A stretch of 8,657 nt of DNA from Clostridiales bacterium. GTDB lineage: Bacteria; Bacillota; Clostridia; TANB77; CAG-508. Each line of letters starts with the position of its first letter. The first letter of the stretch is position 1. The notes below the pieces were generated by a model. It saw nothing but the letters and a program-made list of their open reading frames with translations, did not search any database and was not told where the DNA came from. This document shows positions 1 to 5,604 of this stretch, in pieces. The stretch spans positions 1 through 8,657 of the forward strand of contig DOYA01000036.1 in the NCBI GenBank assembly GCA_003518755.1, written 5' to 3'. A program made the translations under genes and the position numbers.

Positions 1-46
1 TTTTATCTATTAATCTATCAATATAGCTTTCTTTTCTTAATGACAT
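1..46 (-). CDS. 5' end of a gene, possibly a DUF4143-type AAA ATPase
   Basis: Only the first 15 codons are inside the window, reading MSLRKESYIDRLIDK. The ATG at 46-44 is preceded six bases upstream by a perfect AGGAGG (58-53), so the start is secure. The short peptide resembles the beginning of clostridial ATP-binding proteins of the AAA_14/DUF4143 group, which often open with a basic stretch and a 'RLIDK' before the Walker A region. That resemblance is from memory and rests on 15 residues, so the family is a guess; the existence of a gene start is not. It has its own promoter and an unusual repeat-filled leader (see 104-233). Confidence 0.6.
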   Translation of the reverse strand, partial: MSLRKESYIDRLIDK

Positions 47-103
47 ACAATACCTCCTATCAATATTATTTTACCATACATTTTATGCATATTCAATATT
101 TAA

Positions 104-186
104 TATACATTTTTTAAAGATTTTAATATACATTTTTTAATCTCTTTAGTATATATTTTCTAAGTAATTTGATATACATTTTTTAA
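104..186. repeat. Four tandem 23-bp direct repeats in the leader of the left-edge gene
   Basis: The 14-base core TATACATTTTTTAA occurs exactly at 104-117, 127-140 and 173-186. A degenerate copy TATATATTTTCTAA lies at 150-163. All four start exactly 23 bases apart (104, 127, 150, 173). The 9-base spacers differ but keep a TTTRR-like end. On the minus strand the unit reads TTAAAAAATGTATA. The array lies between the likely promoter (205-233) and the ATG at 46. A looser ATACATTTTAT lies out of phase at 76-86. The regular phasing suggests repeated protein-binding sites or repeated RNA elements; no known operator is recognised. Confidence 0.8.
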
Positions 187-204
187 TTTTATTATACAAT
201 AATA

Positions 205-233
205 ATGTTAAAAATACATCTGTATAATGTCAA
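205..233 (-). promoter_or_regulatory. Probable promoter of the left-edge gene
   Basis: On the minus strand a perfect -35 TTGACA (233-228) is followed after 17 bases by TAACAT (210-205), a four-out-of-six -10 match. An alternative TATAAT lies a little downstream at 196-191 but without a good -35. Transcription from here would give a leader of roughly 150 bases that contains all four 23-bp repeats. No other minus-strand gene lies between this promoter and the ATG at 46. Confidence 0.5.
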
Positions 234-271
234 TAAGGTTAATGAATTATTATATGCTATTTTAGGTAAAC

Positions 272-334
272 AATAAAAACTTACAATCTGATTAATTTCA
301 AATTGTAGGTTTTATTTTCCATTGTAAGTTTTAT
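272..334 (-). terminator. AT-rich hairpin, likely terminator of the flavodoxin operon
   Basis: The arm AAAACTTACAAT (276-287) can pair with ATTGTAGGTTTT (302-313; one G-T wobble) around a 14-base loop. On the minus strand the stem ends in TTTTTATTG, a usable U-tract. A second, fully complementary arm ATTGTAAGTTTT lies at 321-332, so two mutually exclusive hairpins are possible. It lies about 90 bases beyond the stop of the anchored flavodoxin. The stem has little GC, so termination strength is uncertain. The rest of 61-425 holds the repeats and promoter listed separately, plus a weak AAAATTC/GAATTTT hairpin at 359-376; I see no gene there. Confidence 0.45.
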
Positions 335-425
335 ACTAATTGCAAATCGGTTTTTTCGAAAATTCTAAAGAATTTTTTGCTCCATTTCATAACATATCTG
401 TAACTCACATTCGTTTGTGCAACTA

Positions 426-1202
426 TCATAATCCTAATCCTTTTAACCAATTTTCTACTGTTTCTCTTGAACTTTCTTTTCTTGCTGTTTTACCTTGTAT
501 TGCTAAACCATTTGTATTAACATTACTTGATTTCATCTTGCTTTTTATTGAATTAAATGTACCTGCATTTCCTGAACCTTCATGAGTATTAAATGGTATT
601 ATTGTCTTTCCTGAAAAATCATATTTTTCTAAAAATGTATTTATAATCATTGGAACATCTCCCCACCAAATAGGATATCCAATAAAAATAGTATCGTAAT
701 TATCCATATTTAAGCTATTTGCATTTTTAAATTCTGGTCTTGCATTTGAATTTAGTTCTTGTGTTGCAACTTCTGTGCATTCTTTATAATTTGTAGGATA
801 AGCTTTTACTGGATCTATTTTGAAGGCATCTGCCTTATCTCCTAAATAATCTTTTATAAATCCTGCCATTATTTCAGTATTTCCTACATCTACATTTCCT
901 ACATTATAGTTTTCATCAGCTCTTGAAAAATAAGCAATTAATATTTTACCTGTTTTTTCAGTATTCTTATTTGTATTTTCTTCTACCTTATTTTCATTTA
1001 GTATAGCTTCTTCATTTTGTTTGTTTTCATTTAATGATGTTTGTTCGTTTTCCTCTGTTTGAATTGTTGTTCCAAGAGCTTTTGAATTATTATTACTACT
1101 GTTTTCTTTATTTAAACTATTGTTATTTATTAAATAAACAACTCCAATTATTGCAACCAATGCAACAACTGCTATAATTAACACAATTAATTTCTTATTC
1201 AT
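426..1202 (-). CDS. Membrane-anchored flavodoxin (Flavodoxin_4-like)
   Basis: This 258-residue protein has three parts. Residues 4-25 are a strongly hydrophobic segment after MNKK, acting as an uncleaved anchor or signal sequence; there is no lipobox cysteine. Residues about 26-84 form a low-complexity Asn/Glu/Lys linker. Residues 85-258 are a flavodoxin fold: beta strand ILIAYFSRADENY, a long loop ending in VGNTE (106-110) that would hold the FMN phosphate, then IFIGYPIWWGD (172-182) and the PFNTHEGSGN loop (203-212). Like other members of this branch it has the extended loop instead of the classical TxTGNT, so it may act as an NAD(P)H:quinone- or flavin-linked reductase rather than an electron shuttle. 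The anchor would place the domain outside the membrane. It follows the cytoplasmic paralogue with an 18-base gap and has GAAGGT as a moderate binding site. FMN binding is from family knowledge; the redox partner is unknown. Confidence 0.9.
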   Translation of the reverse strand: MNKKLIVLIIAVVALVAIIGVVYLINNNSLNKENSSNNNSKALGTTIQTEENEQTSLNENKQNEEAILNENKVEENTNKNTEKTGKILIAYFSRADENYNVGNVDVGNTEIMAGFIKDYLGDKADAFKIDPVKAYPTNYKECTEVATQELNSNARPEFKNANSLNMDNYDTIFIGYPIWWGDVPMIINTFLEKYDFSGKTIIPFNTHEGSGNAGTFNSIKSKMKSSNVNTNGLAIQGKTARKESSRETVENWLKGLGL

Positions 1203-1220
1203 AACAAATTACCTTCTTTC

Positions 1221-1757
1221 CTATATCCAATTTTCTACTTTGCTTCTAGCAGAATTTACACTTGAACCTGATATTGCTAAACCATTTGTTACTGCTGCTC
1301 CAGTACAAATATCCTTTAATTGATTAGGAATACTAGATAAACCTGAACCTTCATGAGTTACAAAAGGTCTAATTGTTTTTCCAGTATAATCTAATCCTTT
1401 TAATGCAGTAAATAATTCTTCTGGCATACCTCCCCAATATACTGGAGAGCCTACATATATTACATCATAAGAAGATAAATCTGGCACATTTTCTTTTATT
1501 GGTGCATTATGCTCTCTTGTTCTAACCTTTGCTTCTTCAATACATTGCATATAATCTGCAGAATATGGAACTTGTGGTTCAACTTTGAAAATATCAGCTC
1601 CAACTATATCTCTGATATACTCTGCAATAATTTCTGTGTTTCCTTTTTCTATATACTTCATTGTTCCACCAAAATAATTTTCATCAGCTCTTGAAAAATA
1701 TATAATTATACTTTTCTTATCTTTATAATTTTCTTTATTTCCTCCAAATAATCCCAT
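1221..1757 (-). CDS. Cytoplasmic flavodoxin (Flavodoxin_4-like)
   Basis: This 178-residue protein is a single flavodoxin domain without signal or membrane segment. It shows the strand IIIYFSRADENYF (17-29), the phosphate loop ending KGNTE (38-42), the flavin-side loop VIYVGSPVYWGGMP (99-112), and VTHEGSGLS (133-141). It shares the YFSRADENY, GNTE, THEGSG and TNGLAI motifs with the next gene, so the two are tandem paralogues after duplication, one soluble and one anchored. The ATG follows an AAGGAGG (1773-1767) at ideal distance, which fixes the start. It is the first gene of a two-gene operon. The protein ends at VENWI with TAG, whereas the paralogue goes on to KGLGL, so its C-terminus is a few residues shorter. 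Confidence 0.9.
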   Translation of the reverse strand: MGLFGGNKENYKDKKSIIIYFSRADENYFGGTMKYIEKGNTEIIAEYIRDIVGADIFKVEPQVPYSADYMQCIEEAKVRTREHNAPIKENVPDLSSYDVIYVGSPVYWGGMPEELFTALKGLDYTGKTIRPFVTHEGSGLSSIPNQLKDICTGAAVTNGLAISGSSVNSARSKVENWI

Positions 1758-1793
1758 TTTAATTTTCCTCCTTATTTAATTTATTGATATTCT

Positions 1794-1821
1794 ATAATAA
1801 CATTTAAAAATAAACAACCAA
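1794..1821 (-). promoter_or_regulatory. Possible promoter of the flavodoxin pair
   Basis: On the minus strand TTGGTT (1821-1816) and TATTAT (1799-1794) are separated by 16 bases and lie about 40 bases upstream of the ATG. The -35 is weak, and TTGTTT with TATAGA is an alternative. Just upstream lies an imperfect 18-base dyad, CATGATATATGTATTATG (1829-1846; 14 of 18 positions symmetric), which could be an operator for a dimeric regulator. The assignment is tentative. Confidence 0.35.
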
Positions 1822-1870
1822 CTTTTAACATGATATATGTATTATGCCACACTTTTTGCAAAAATGTGTA

Positions 1871-1900
1871 ATAAAAAATGAGTAAGCCTATGCCTACTCA
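1871..1900 (-). terminator. Rho-independent terminator of the csoR operon
   Basis: Read on the minus strand, TGAGTAGGCATAGGCTTACTCA folds as a six-base perfect outer stem (TGAGTA/TACTCA), one mismatch, two GC pairs and a four-base loop, and is followed directly by TTTTTTATTA. It lies about 70 bases after the stop of the small cysteine-rich gene. This is the best-formed intrinsic terminator in the window. A further palindrome, TTTTTGCAAAAA, follows at about 1854-1865. Confidence 0.8.
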
Positions 1901-1910
1901 AATATAAAAT

Positions 1911-1959
1911 TTAATTTGTTAACAATACCAAAATCTTCAGAACAAGTCGGAAGATTTTT
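1911..1959. repeat. Copy A of a ~50-bp element flanking the csoR operon
   Basis: This element begins TTAATTTGTTAACAA, contains the 10-base perfect palindrome TTGTTAACAA (1916-1925), and ends in a hairpin with a 9-base perfect stem, AAAATCTTC (1930-1938) with GAAGATTTT (1950-1958). It aligns over its length with copy B at 2562-2610, in the same orientation and with one single-base indel. It lies between the stop of the small cysteine-rich gene and the terminator at 1871-1900. Confidence 0.7.
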
Positions 1960-1972
1960 CAGTATAATGTTT

Positions 1973-2122
1973 TTATTTATTTTCTAAATATTTTTTTGCT
2001 TCTTCTTCAGATATTTCTTTCATTGTTTCATTACAACATTTAATGCCACAATTATCACAAGTACAATCTATTAATATTTTAACCATTGCACCACATTTTT
2101 CACATCTTACAAATTTATCCAT
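1973..2122 (-). CDS. Desulforedoxin-like cysteine-rich small protein
   Basis: This is a 49-residue protein starting MDKFVRCEKCG. The CxxC (C7, C10), the later CC pair (C29, C30) and the following NETMKE match the layout of the desulforedoxin/desulfoferrodoxin N-terminal rubredoxin-like iron knuckle (CxxC then CCGExM). Between them it has three extra residues and three extra cysteines, C20, C22 and C25, giving seven cysteines in all. A single Fe or Zn centre is expected for the canonical four; the others could bind another metal or serve as thiols. The start is fixed by AAGGGAGG (2137-2130) seven bases upstream. It follows csoR by 34 bases under the same promoter, so its level should respond to the same metal signal. 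The C-terminus is a short charged helix (EEEAKKYLENK). Function is inferred from fold only. Confidence 0.8.
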   Translation of the reverse strand: MDKFVRCEKCGAMVKILIDCTCDNCGIKCCNETMKEISEEEAKKYLENK

Positions 2123-2156
2123 AGTTTAGCCTCCCTTCTTATAAAAATTAGATTTA

Positions 2157-2456
2157 TTATTTATTAAATCTTTTAAACAAACTAATTAATTCATTTATTA
2201 TATCAAGTTCTCCATTTTCTAAATCTCTTGTCACACAATTATATAAATGGTTTTCTAATATGTGATTTGATAAACTTTGTGTGGAACTTTCAACTGCTTT
2301 TAATTGTATTAAAACATCATTACAATAAGCATCATTTTCTATCATTTTTTTTATTCCATTTATTTGCCCACTAATTCTGTTTAATCTATTCGTTATTAAT
2401 TTCTTTTCATCTGTTCCTCTTTTAGTCTTTTTATTACAACAATTATCTTCTTTCAT
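2157..2456 (-). CDS. csoR: CsoR-family metal-sensing repressor
   Basis: This 99-residue all-helical DUF156 regulator shows the family signature RLNRISGQINGIKKMIE (24-40). The Cu(I)-binding triad of the CsoR class is intact: C45 in DAYCNDVL, H70 and C74 in NHLYNC, spaced as in known sensors. This x-C-H-C pattern separates it from CstR-type persulfide sensors (no His) and from RcnR/FrmR types. Two more cysteines (C6, C7) lie in the N-terminal tail. As a tetramer it would repress until Cu(I) binds. Its own promoter carries a CsoR-like operator, so it is autoregulated. No copper ATPase or chaperone gene is in the window; the only co-transcribed gene is the small cysteine-rich protein. GGAGGT (2467-2462) lies five bases from the ATG. 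Confidence 0.92.
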   Translation of the reverse strand: MKEDNCCNKKTKRGTDEKKLITNRLNRISGQINGIKKMIENDAYCNDVLIQLKAVESSTQSLSNHILENHLYNCVTRDLENGELDIINELISLFKRFNK

Positions 2457-2473
2457 TTCCTACCTCCAAAAAC

Positions 2474-2515
2474 ATTATATACCCTTATGGGTATTTTGTA
2501 AATAAGGGGGTATAT
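2474..2515 (-). promoter_or_regulatory. csoR promoter with embedded CsoR-like operator
   Basis: On the minus strand TTTACA (2502-2497) and a perfect TATAAT (2479-2474) are separated by exactly 17 bases. The perfect inverted repeat ATACCCATAAGGGTAT (2494-2479) fills the spacer and touches the -10, so a bound repressor would block RNA polymerase. The TACCC/GGGTA half-sites match the style of known CsoR operators. A further half-site reading ATATACCCCC (2515-2506) lies just upstream of the -35, suggesting a second, weaker binding position. Confidence 0.85.
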
Positions 2516-2561
2516 AAAGAAAAGACCAATAATATCAACCTATTATCAGCCTAATTTGTTC

Positions 2562-2611
2562 TTAATTTGTTAACAACACCAAAATTTTGTTAACAAGCTA
2601 GAAAGATTTTG
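2562..2611. repeat. Copy B of the ~50-bp element flanking the csoR operon
   Basis: It begins TTAATTTGTTAACAACACC, as copy A does apart from one base. It contains the palindrome TTGTTAACAA twice (2567-2576 and 2587-2596, exactly 20 bases apart) and a hairpin AAAATTTT (2581-2588) with AAAGATTTT (2602-2610). The hairpin differs in sequence from copy A but keeps pairing. It lies between the broken esterase gene and the csoR promoter and may also end the long upstream operon. A partial third unit, CTAATTTGTT, precedes it at 2551-2560. Confidence 0.7.
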
Positions 2612-2643
2612 AAATTCTTTTTCTTACCATATTAAAACCTCAA

Positions 2644-3328
2644 TTACTCCAATATCCATTTAATCCCTTTTGCCATTCTTAAGATACCATCTTGAAAATG
2701 ATTTCCTTGATTTTCTTCATAAGTTGTATTTATATTGTTACTTAAAAAATCATATATTTCTTTTGTTTTATCTTCTACTGTTTTCAATATTTCTATTTTA
2801 GAATTTTTTTCTTTGTTTCCTAGTGAAAAATATATTTTATCTATCTTTTTACTTATTTCATTAGTCTTTACATATTCTGCAAAATTCGGATACCACATTG
2901 ATCCTGATGCAGATACAATTCTTTTAAAAATATCTGTTTTATATCCTGAATATAATGCAAATAATCCACCTAAAGAATAACCTGCTATTCCAAAATAATC
3001 TATTTCTTTATGAAGTTCATTTTTTATAAACTCTTGAACTCTAGGAATAATCTCATTTTCTATTAGTTCTAAATATTTATCTGCATATCCGCTTGCAATA
3101 ACTATCTCCTTTATATAAAGGTGGACATTTCCAAGGAGTCATATCATTGCTCCAACTTAATTTTGAAATAGCAACTAAAATAAAATCATTTGCTTTTAAC
3201 TTTTGACATTCTTCCCAAACCTTATTACCCTCTCCACTAAAAGTATTAAGTATAATAACAGGAATTTTTTTATTTTCTGTTTCACTATAAAATATTTCTA
3301 TTTGTTTATTATCAATTTTAAATTCCAT
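2644..3328 (-). pseudogene. Alpha/beta-hydrolase esterase (Esterase_D-like), frameshifted
   Basis: From the ATG at 3328 the protein reads MEFKIDNKQIEIFYSE and runs 83 residues to a stop at 3077. The C-terminal part continues in another frame: GYADKYLELIENEIIP, then the nucleophile elbow GYSLGG (catalytic Ser, near 2970), SGSMWYPNF, and a C-terminal GNHFQDG that would supply the catalytic His, ending at TAA 2646-2644. The span is 685 bases, one more than a multiple of three, so a single extra base near 3093-3097 (inside AGTTATTGCAAGCGGATA on the minus strand) explains the break. Repaired, it would be about 227 residues, the right size for putative esterases of this family (siderophore esterase relatives). 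The site is not a homopolymer or an obvious slippery sequence. AAGGG (3342-3338) lies nine bases upstream of the ATG. It is the last gene of the long operon, 18 bases after the DUF5131 gene. Sequencing error remains possible. Confidence 0.85.
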
Positions 3329-3346
3329 AATCTTGTTCCCTTACAT

Positions 3347-4168
3347 TTAATTGCATTTTCCACACCACTTACAACCATTACAGCTATTTCTTCTTTTACA
3401 AGTTTTACATCTTTGCTGAATTTTTATATCCGATTCTCTATATATTAAAGGATTCTGTAGTTCTGATTTTAAAGCCATCACTCTTTGATAGGCTTTAGGT
3501 ATATTATATTTTTTACCATCCTTTATAAAAACATTTCCAGTACCACAAAAGTCAAATTTTATATTATATTTAACACATTCATCATATAATTTTTTTACCC
3601 AGTCAAAGTATAATGGTCTATTTCCCTCATAATTTTCGCCATCAACTAATACAATTTCAAATTGACCTGTACTTAGAAATTTATCTAATGTTATTTCAGA
3701 AATCATTGGAGCACACATTATTCCTTTATGTTTAAAAGGTAAATCCAATAGAATTGGTAATCTCTCATCTGCTCTTTTTTGATTTTCTGCTGTAAATACC
3801 ATTATTACATTTTCTAATCCATTTTCCCACCAACTAGGCAAATTATCTAATACTCTTTCAGCTCTTTTGGTTTGTAGCCAAAATGTAACATCAGGGCGAA
3901 GTTTAATCATTTCCCATACTTCTTTTCGCCACTCATCTGCTTCGGTCAAAAAGAAATCACTTGTCATACAAACTCTTAAAACTGCTCCACTTGGGATTTT
4001 ATATTCTCCATTTCGAGTTTTTTTGAGTGGTAAATTAAAATTAGTTTTTACTTTATAAATATTGCTTCCATCTTTATCTCTTTGGCTATCTAAATAAAAC
4101 ATATAGCAATTTTCACAACCCTCGCTATACTTTTTGCAGCCATGCCAAGGATTCCATATATCATTCAT
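3347..4168 (-). CDS. DUF5131 (phage Gp37/Gp68) family protein
   Basis: This 273-residue protein has the family's opening IWNPWHGCKKYSEGCENCYMFY (4-25) with C11, C18 and C21 as C-x6-C-x2-C, a likely iron-sulfur site resembling, but not identical to, the radical-SAM CxxxCxxC. Further family blocks are KKTRNGEYKIPSG (49-61), TSDFFLTEADEWR (69-81), FWLQTKRAER (96-105) and FTAENQKRADERLP (125-138). The C-terminus carries six more cysteines, C254, C257, C263, C266, C269 and C272, a second probable metal knuckle. The family occurs in phages and mobile regions; its reaction is not established to my knowledge. It follows the EVE fusion by 22 bases with AAGGA about 11 bases before the ATG, so the two are co-expressed. 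A nucleic-acid or base-modifying role is inference only. Confidence 0.88.
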   Translation of the reverse strand: MNDIWNPWHGCKKYSEGCENCYMFYLDSQRDKDGSNIYKVKTNFNLPLKKTRNGEYKIPSGAVLRVCMTSDFFLTEADEWRKEVWEMIKLRPDVTFWLQTKRAERVLDNLPSWWENGLENVIMVFTAENQKRADERLPILLDLPFKHKGIMCAPMISEITLDKFLSTGQFEIVLVDGENYEGNRPLYFDWVKKLYDECVKYNIKFDFCGTGNVFIKDGKKYNIPKAYQRVMALKSELQNPLIYRESDIKIQQRCKTCKRRNSCNGCKWCGKCN

Positions 4169-4190
4169 TTTATTATCATTTCCTTACTAC

Positions 4191-5213
4191 TTATGAATTT
4201 AGATCTTTACTTAATTTATCTGTAAGACCTCTAGGTCCTCTAATTGCTTTTATTCCATATTTATTTAACTTCTCAAAAGTAAATTCATCTTGCTTATACC
4301 TTTTTAATAACTTTATTTTCATCACTTTTTTCATTGCGACATTTTTATCTTTATATTCATAAGGTATATCTACTTCTAAGACTTCACATTTATATAGAAT
4401 TGCCGAAATAGGTGCAGCCACATACAAGTAAACAATATCTCCAGCCCATATATTATTAGATTGTTTCCATATAATTGTGTCTGTTTTATTAAAAGCATTT
4501 ACTATGTCATAATATTTAGGATTAGCTGGTATTATCCATTCTCCTTTTATATTTGAAATATCATAACTCAAATCTACTAATTCCATTATTTTCTCATCTG
4601 ATAAAGTATTATCTAAAATAATGCTTACCCAATTCTTTTTACTTGAATGATATGGAGAATATACTCCATTTGATTTTAATACCTTTGTAACATTTTCATC
4701 TAATTTCAAATTTAATACTTCAACTTCACCTGTCTTGTTTGGAATAATTTTACTTTTATCAAGATTCATTACTATTCCAAACCATTTTTTACTTCTTACA
4801 TTTCTAAACACACCATAATCTGGAACAAAATCCCACAAAAATTCTGGACTAACATCATATTTTTCATTTATCAATTTTGCAATTCTATTTGTTTGCTCAT
4901 AAATAAAGTATTCTTTTTCAAAGCAATTATTAGCAATGTCTTTCAAAATATTTTTATATTCTTCTCTAACTTTGCCCACAAATTCTCCAGTATTTCCTTC
5001 AATACGAAAATTTATATATTCTTCATCTAATTCTAATTCTATTACTTTGCCTATAACTTGTCCTTTAACATCTATAACAATGTCTGCTCTAAATGTATTA
5101 TTCATAAATATTTTAGAAAATTTATATTCATTGTTAGATTTTTTAAAACCATATTTTATTAACTTATTATTGTTCGGAATATACTTCTTAAATACTTCAC
5201 TTTCAATACTCAT
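4191..5213 (-). CDS. MmcQ/YjbR-like protein fused to a C-terminal EVE domain
   Basis: This 340-residue protein has three segments. Residues 1-100 are an N-terminal extension seen in clostridial homologues (motifs YGFKK, GEFVGKVREEY). Residues about 105-222 are the MmcQ/YjbR fold, with YGVFRN, KKWFGIVMNLDKSKI, VEVLNLKLD, SPYHSSKKNWVSIILD and LVDLSYDI. Residues about 224-336 are an EVE (PUA-like) domain with WIIPANPKYYDI, IIWKQSNNIWAGDIVYLYV, APISAILYKCEVLEVDIPY and KAIRGPRGL. EVE domains bind modified bases in known cases; YjbR proteins are CyaY-like DNA-binding folds of poorly known role. The fusion suggests a nucleic-acid binding protein. Its ATG lies one base after the marR stop, with GGAGG (5230-5226) inside the end of marR, so translation is coupled. 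Confidence 0.85.
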   Translation of the reverse strand: MSIESEVFKKYIPNNNKLIKYGFKKSNNEYKFSKIFMNNTFRADIVIDVKGQVIGKVIELELDEEYINFRIEGNTGEFVGKVREEYKNILKDIANNCFEKEYFIYEQTNRIAKLINEKYDVSPEFLWDFVPDYGVFRNVRSKKWFGIVMNLDKSKIIPNKTGEVEVLNLKLDENVTKVLKSNGVYSPYHSSKKNWVSIILDNTLSDEKIMELVDLSYDISNIKGEWIIPANPKYYDIVNAFNKTDTIIWKQSNNIWAGDIVYLYVAAPISAILYKCEVLEVDIPYEYKDKNVAMKKVMKIKLLKRYKQDEFTFEKLNKYGIKAIRGPRGLTDKLSKDLNS

Positions 5214-5214
5214 T

Positions 5215-5604
5215 TTACTTATTTTCCTCCAAATTCTTTACTACTCTTTCAAGTGTAGATTCAAAAGTTCTTATTTCTTCTTCACTAAAGTCATTATAAT
5301 ATTGTATTACCATTTCGTCAGTTATATCTTGATATATTTTTTCTAGTGATTTTGATTTTTCAGTCAATTTTATAATTGTACTTCTACCATCTTCTTTGTT
5401 TTCAATTTTTTGTATTAAATTTTGTTTTTCCATTCTGTCTAACATACTAGAAAGTGATGTTTTAGCAAGTCCTGTTGTTTTTCCTATTTCCTTTATTGTT
5501 TGCTCTCCTTTAGCCCATAATGAAGATAGAATAATTCCTTGTGAACCATTAAACTCTGTAACACTCGCTTCTTTTAATAATTCATTTATTATCAACATCA
5601 TCAA
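5215..5604 (-). CDS. MarR-family transcriptional regulator, shortened N-terminus
   Basis: This 129-residue protein has a winged helix: helix TIKEIGKTTGL (36-46), recognition helix AKTSLSSMLDRMEKQNLI (47-64), and a wing with the family D-x-R (EDGRSTIIKL, 71-80), followed by C-terminal dimer helices (84-128). The N-terminus begins MMMLIINELLKEASVTEFNG, only part of the first dimerisation helix that most MarR proteins have. The ATG lies within the end of the tfoX-like gene, an in-frame TAG lies two codons upstream, and there is no recognisable ribosome binding site. It therefore depends on re-initiation after tfoX. I read this as a deletion having joined a 5'-trimmed marR to a 3'-trimmed tfoX. 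It may still bind DNA; its ligand and operator are unknown, though operon genes such as the acetyltransferase are natural targets. Confidence 0.85.
   Translation of the reverse strand: MMMLIINELLKEASVTEFNGSQGIILSSLWAKGEQTIKEIGKTTGLAKTSLSSMLDRMEKQNLIQKIENKEDGRSTIIKLTEKSKSLEKIYQDITDEMVIQYYNDFSEEEIRTFESTLERVVKNLEENK

Noticed and set aside
104..186. CRISPR array
   Set aside because: The period is only 23 bases, with a 14-base AT-rich core and 9-base spacers, far too short for CRISPR repeats and spacers; no cas genes are present.
340..585. Plus-strand open frame over the end of the anchored flavodoxin gene
   Set aside because: It is antisense to a well-supported gene, has no ribosome binding site and shows no recognisable family. 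The other plus-strand frames (for example 4936-5346, 2735-2980, 3203-3448) were rejected for the same reason.
1911..2611. Insertion sequence with terminal repeats
   Set aside because: The flanking copies are direct rather than inverted, there is no transposase between them and no target-site duplication was seen.
3077..3110. Programmed ribosomal frameshift in the esterase gene
   Set aside because: No slippery heptamer, stimulatory stem or internal binding site is evident at the break; a one-base insertion or sequencing error is simpler.
4106..4139. Classical radical SAM motif in the DUF5131 protein
   Set aside because: The cysteines are spaced C-x6-C-x2-C, not CxxxCxxC. A metal cluster is likely, but calling it a radical SAM enzyme goes beyond what is visible.
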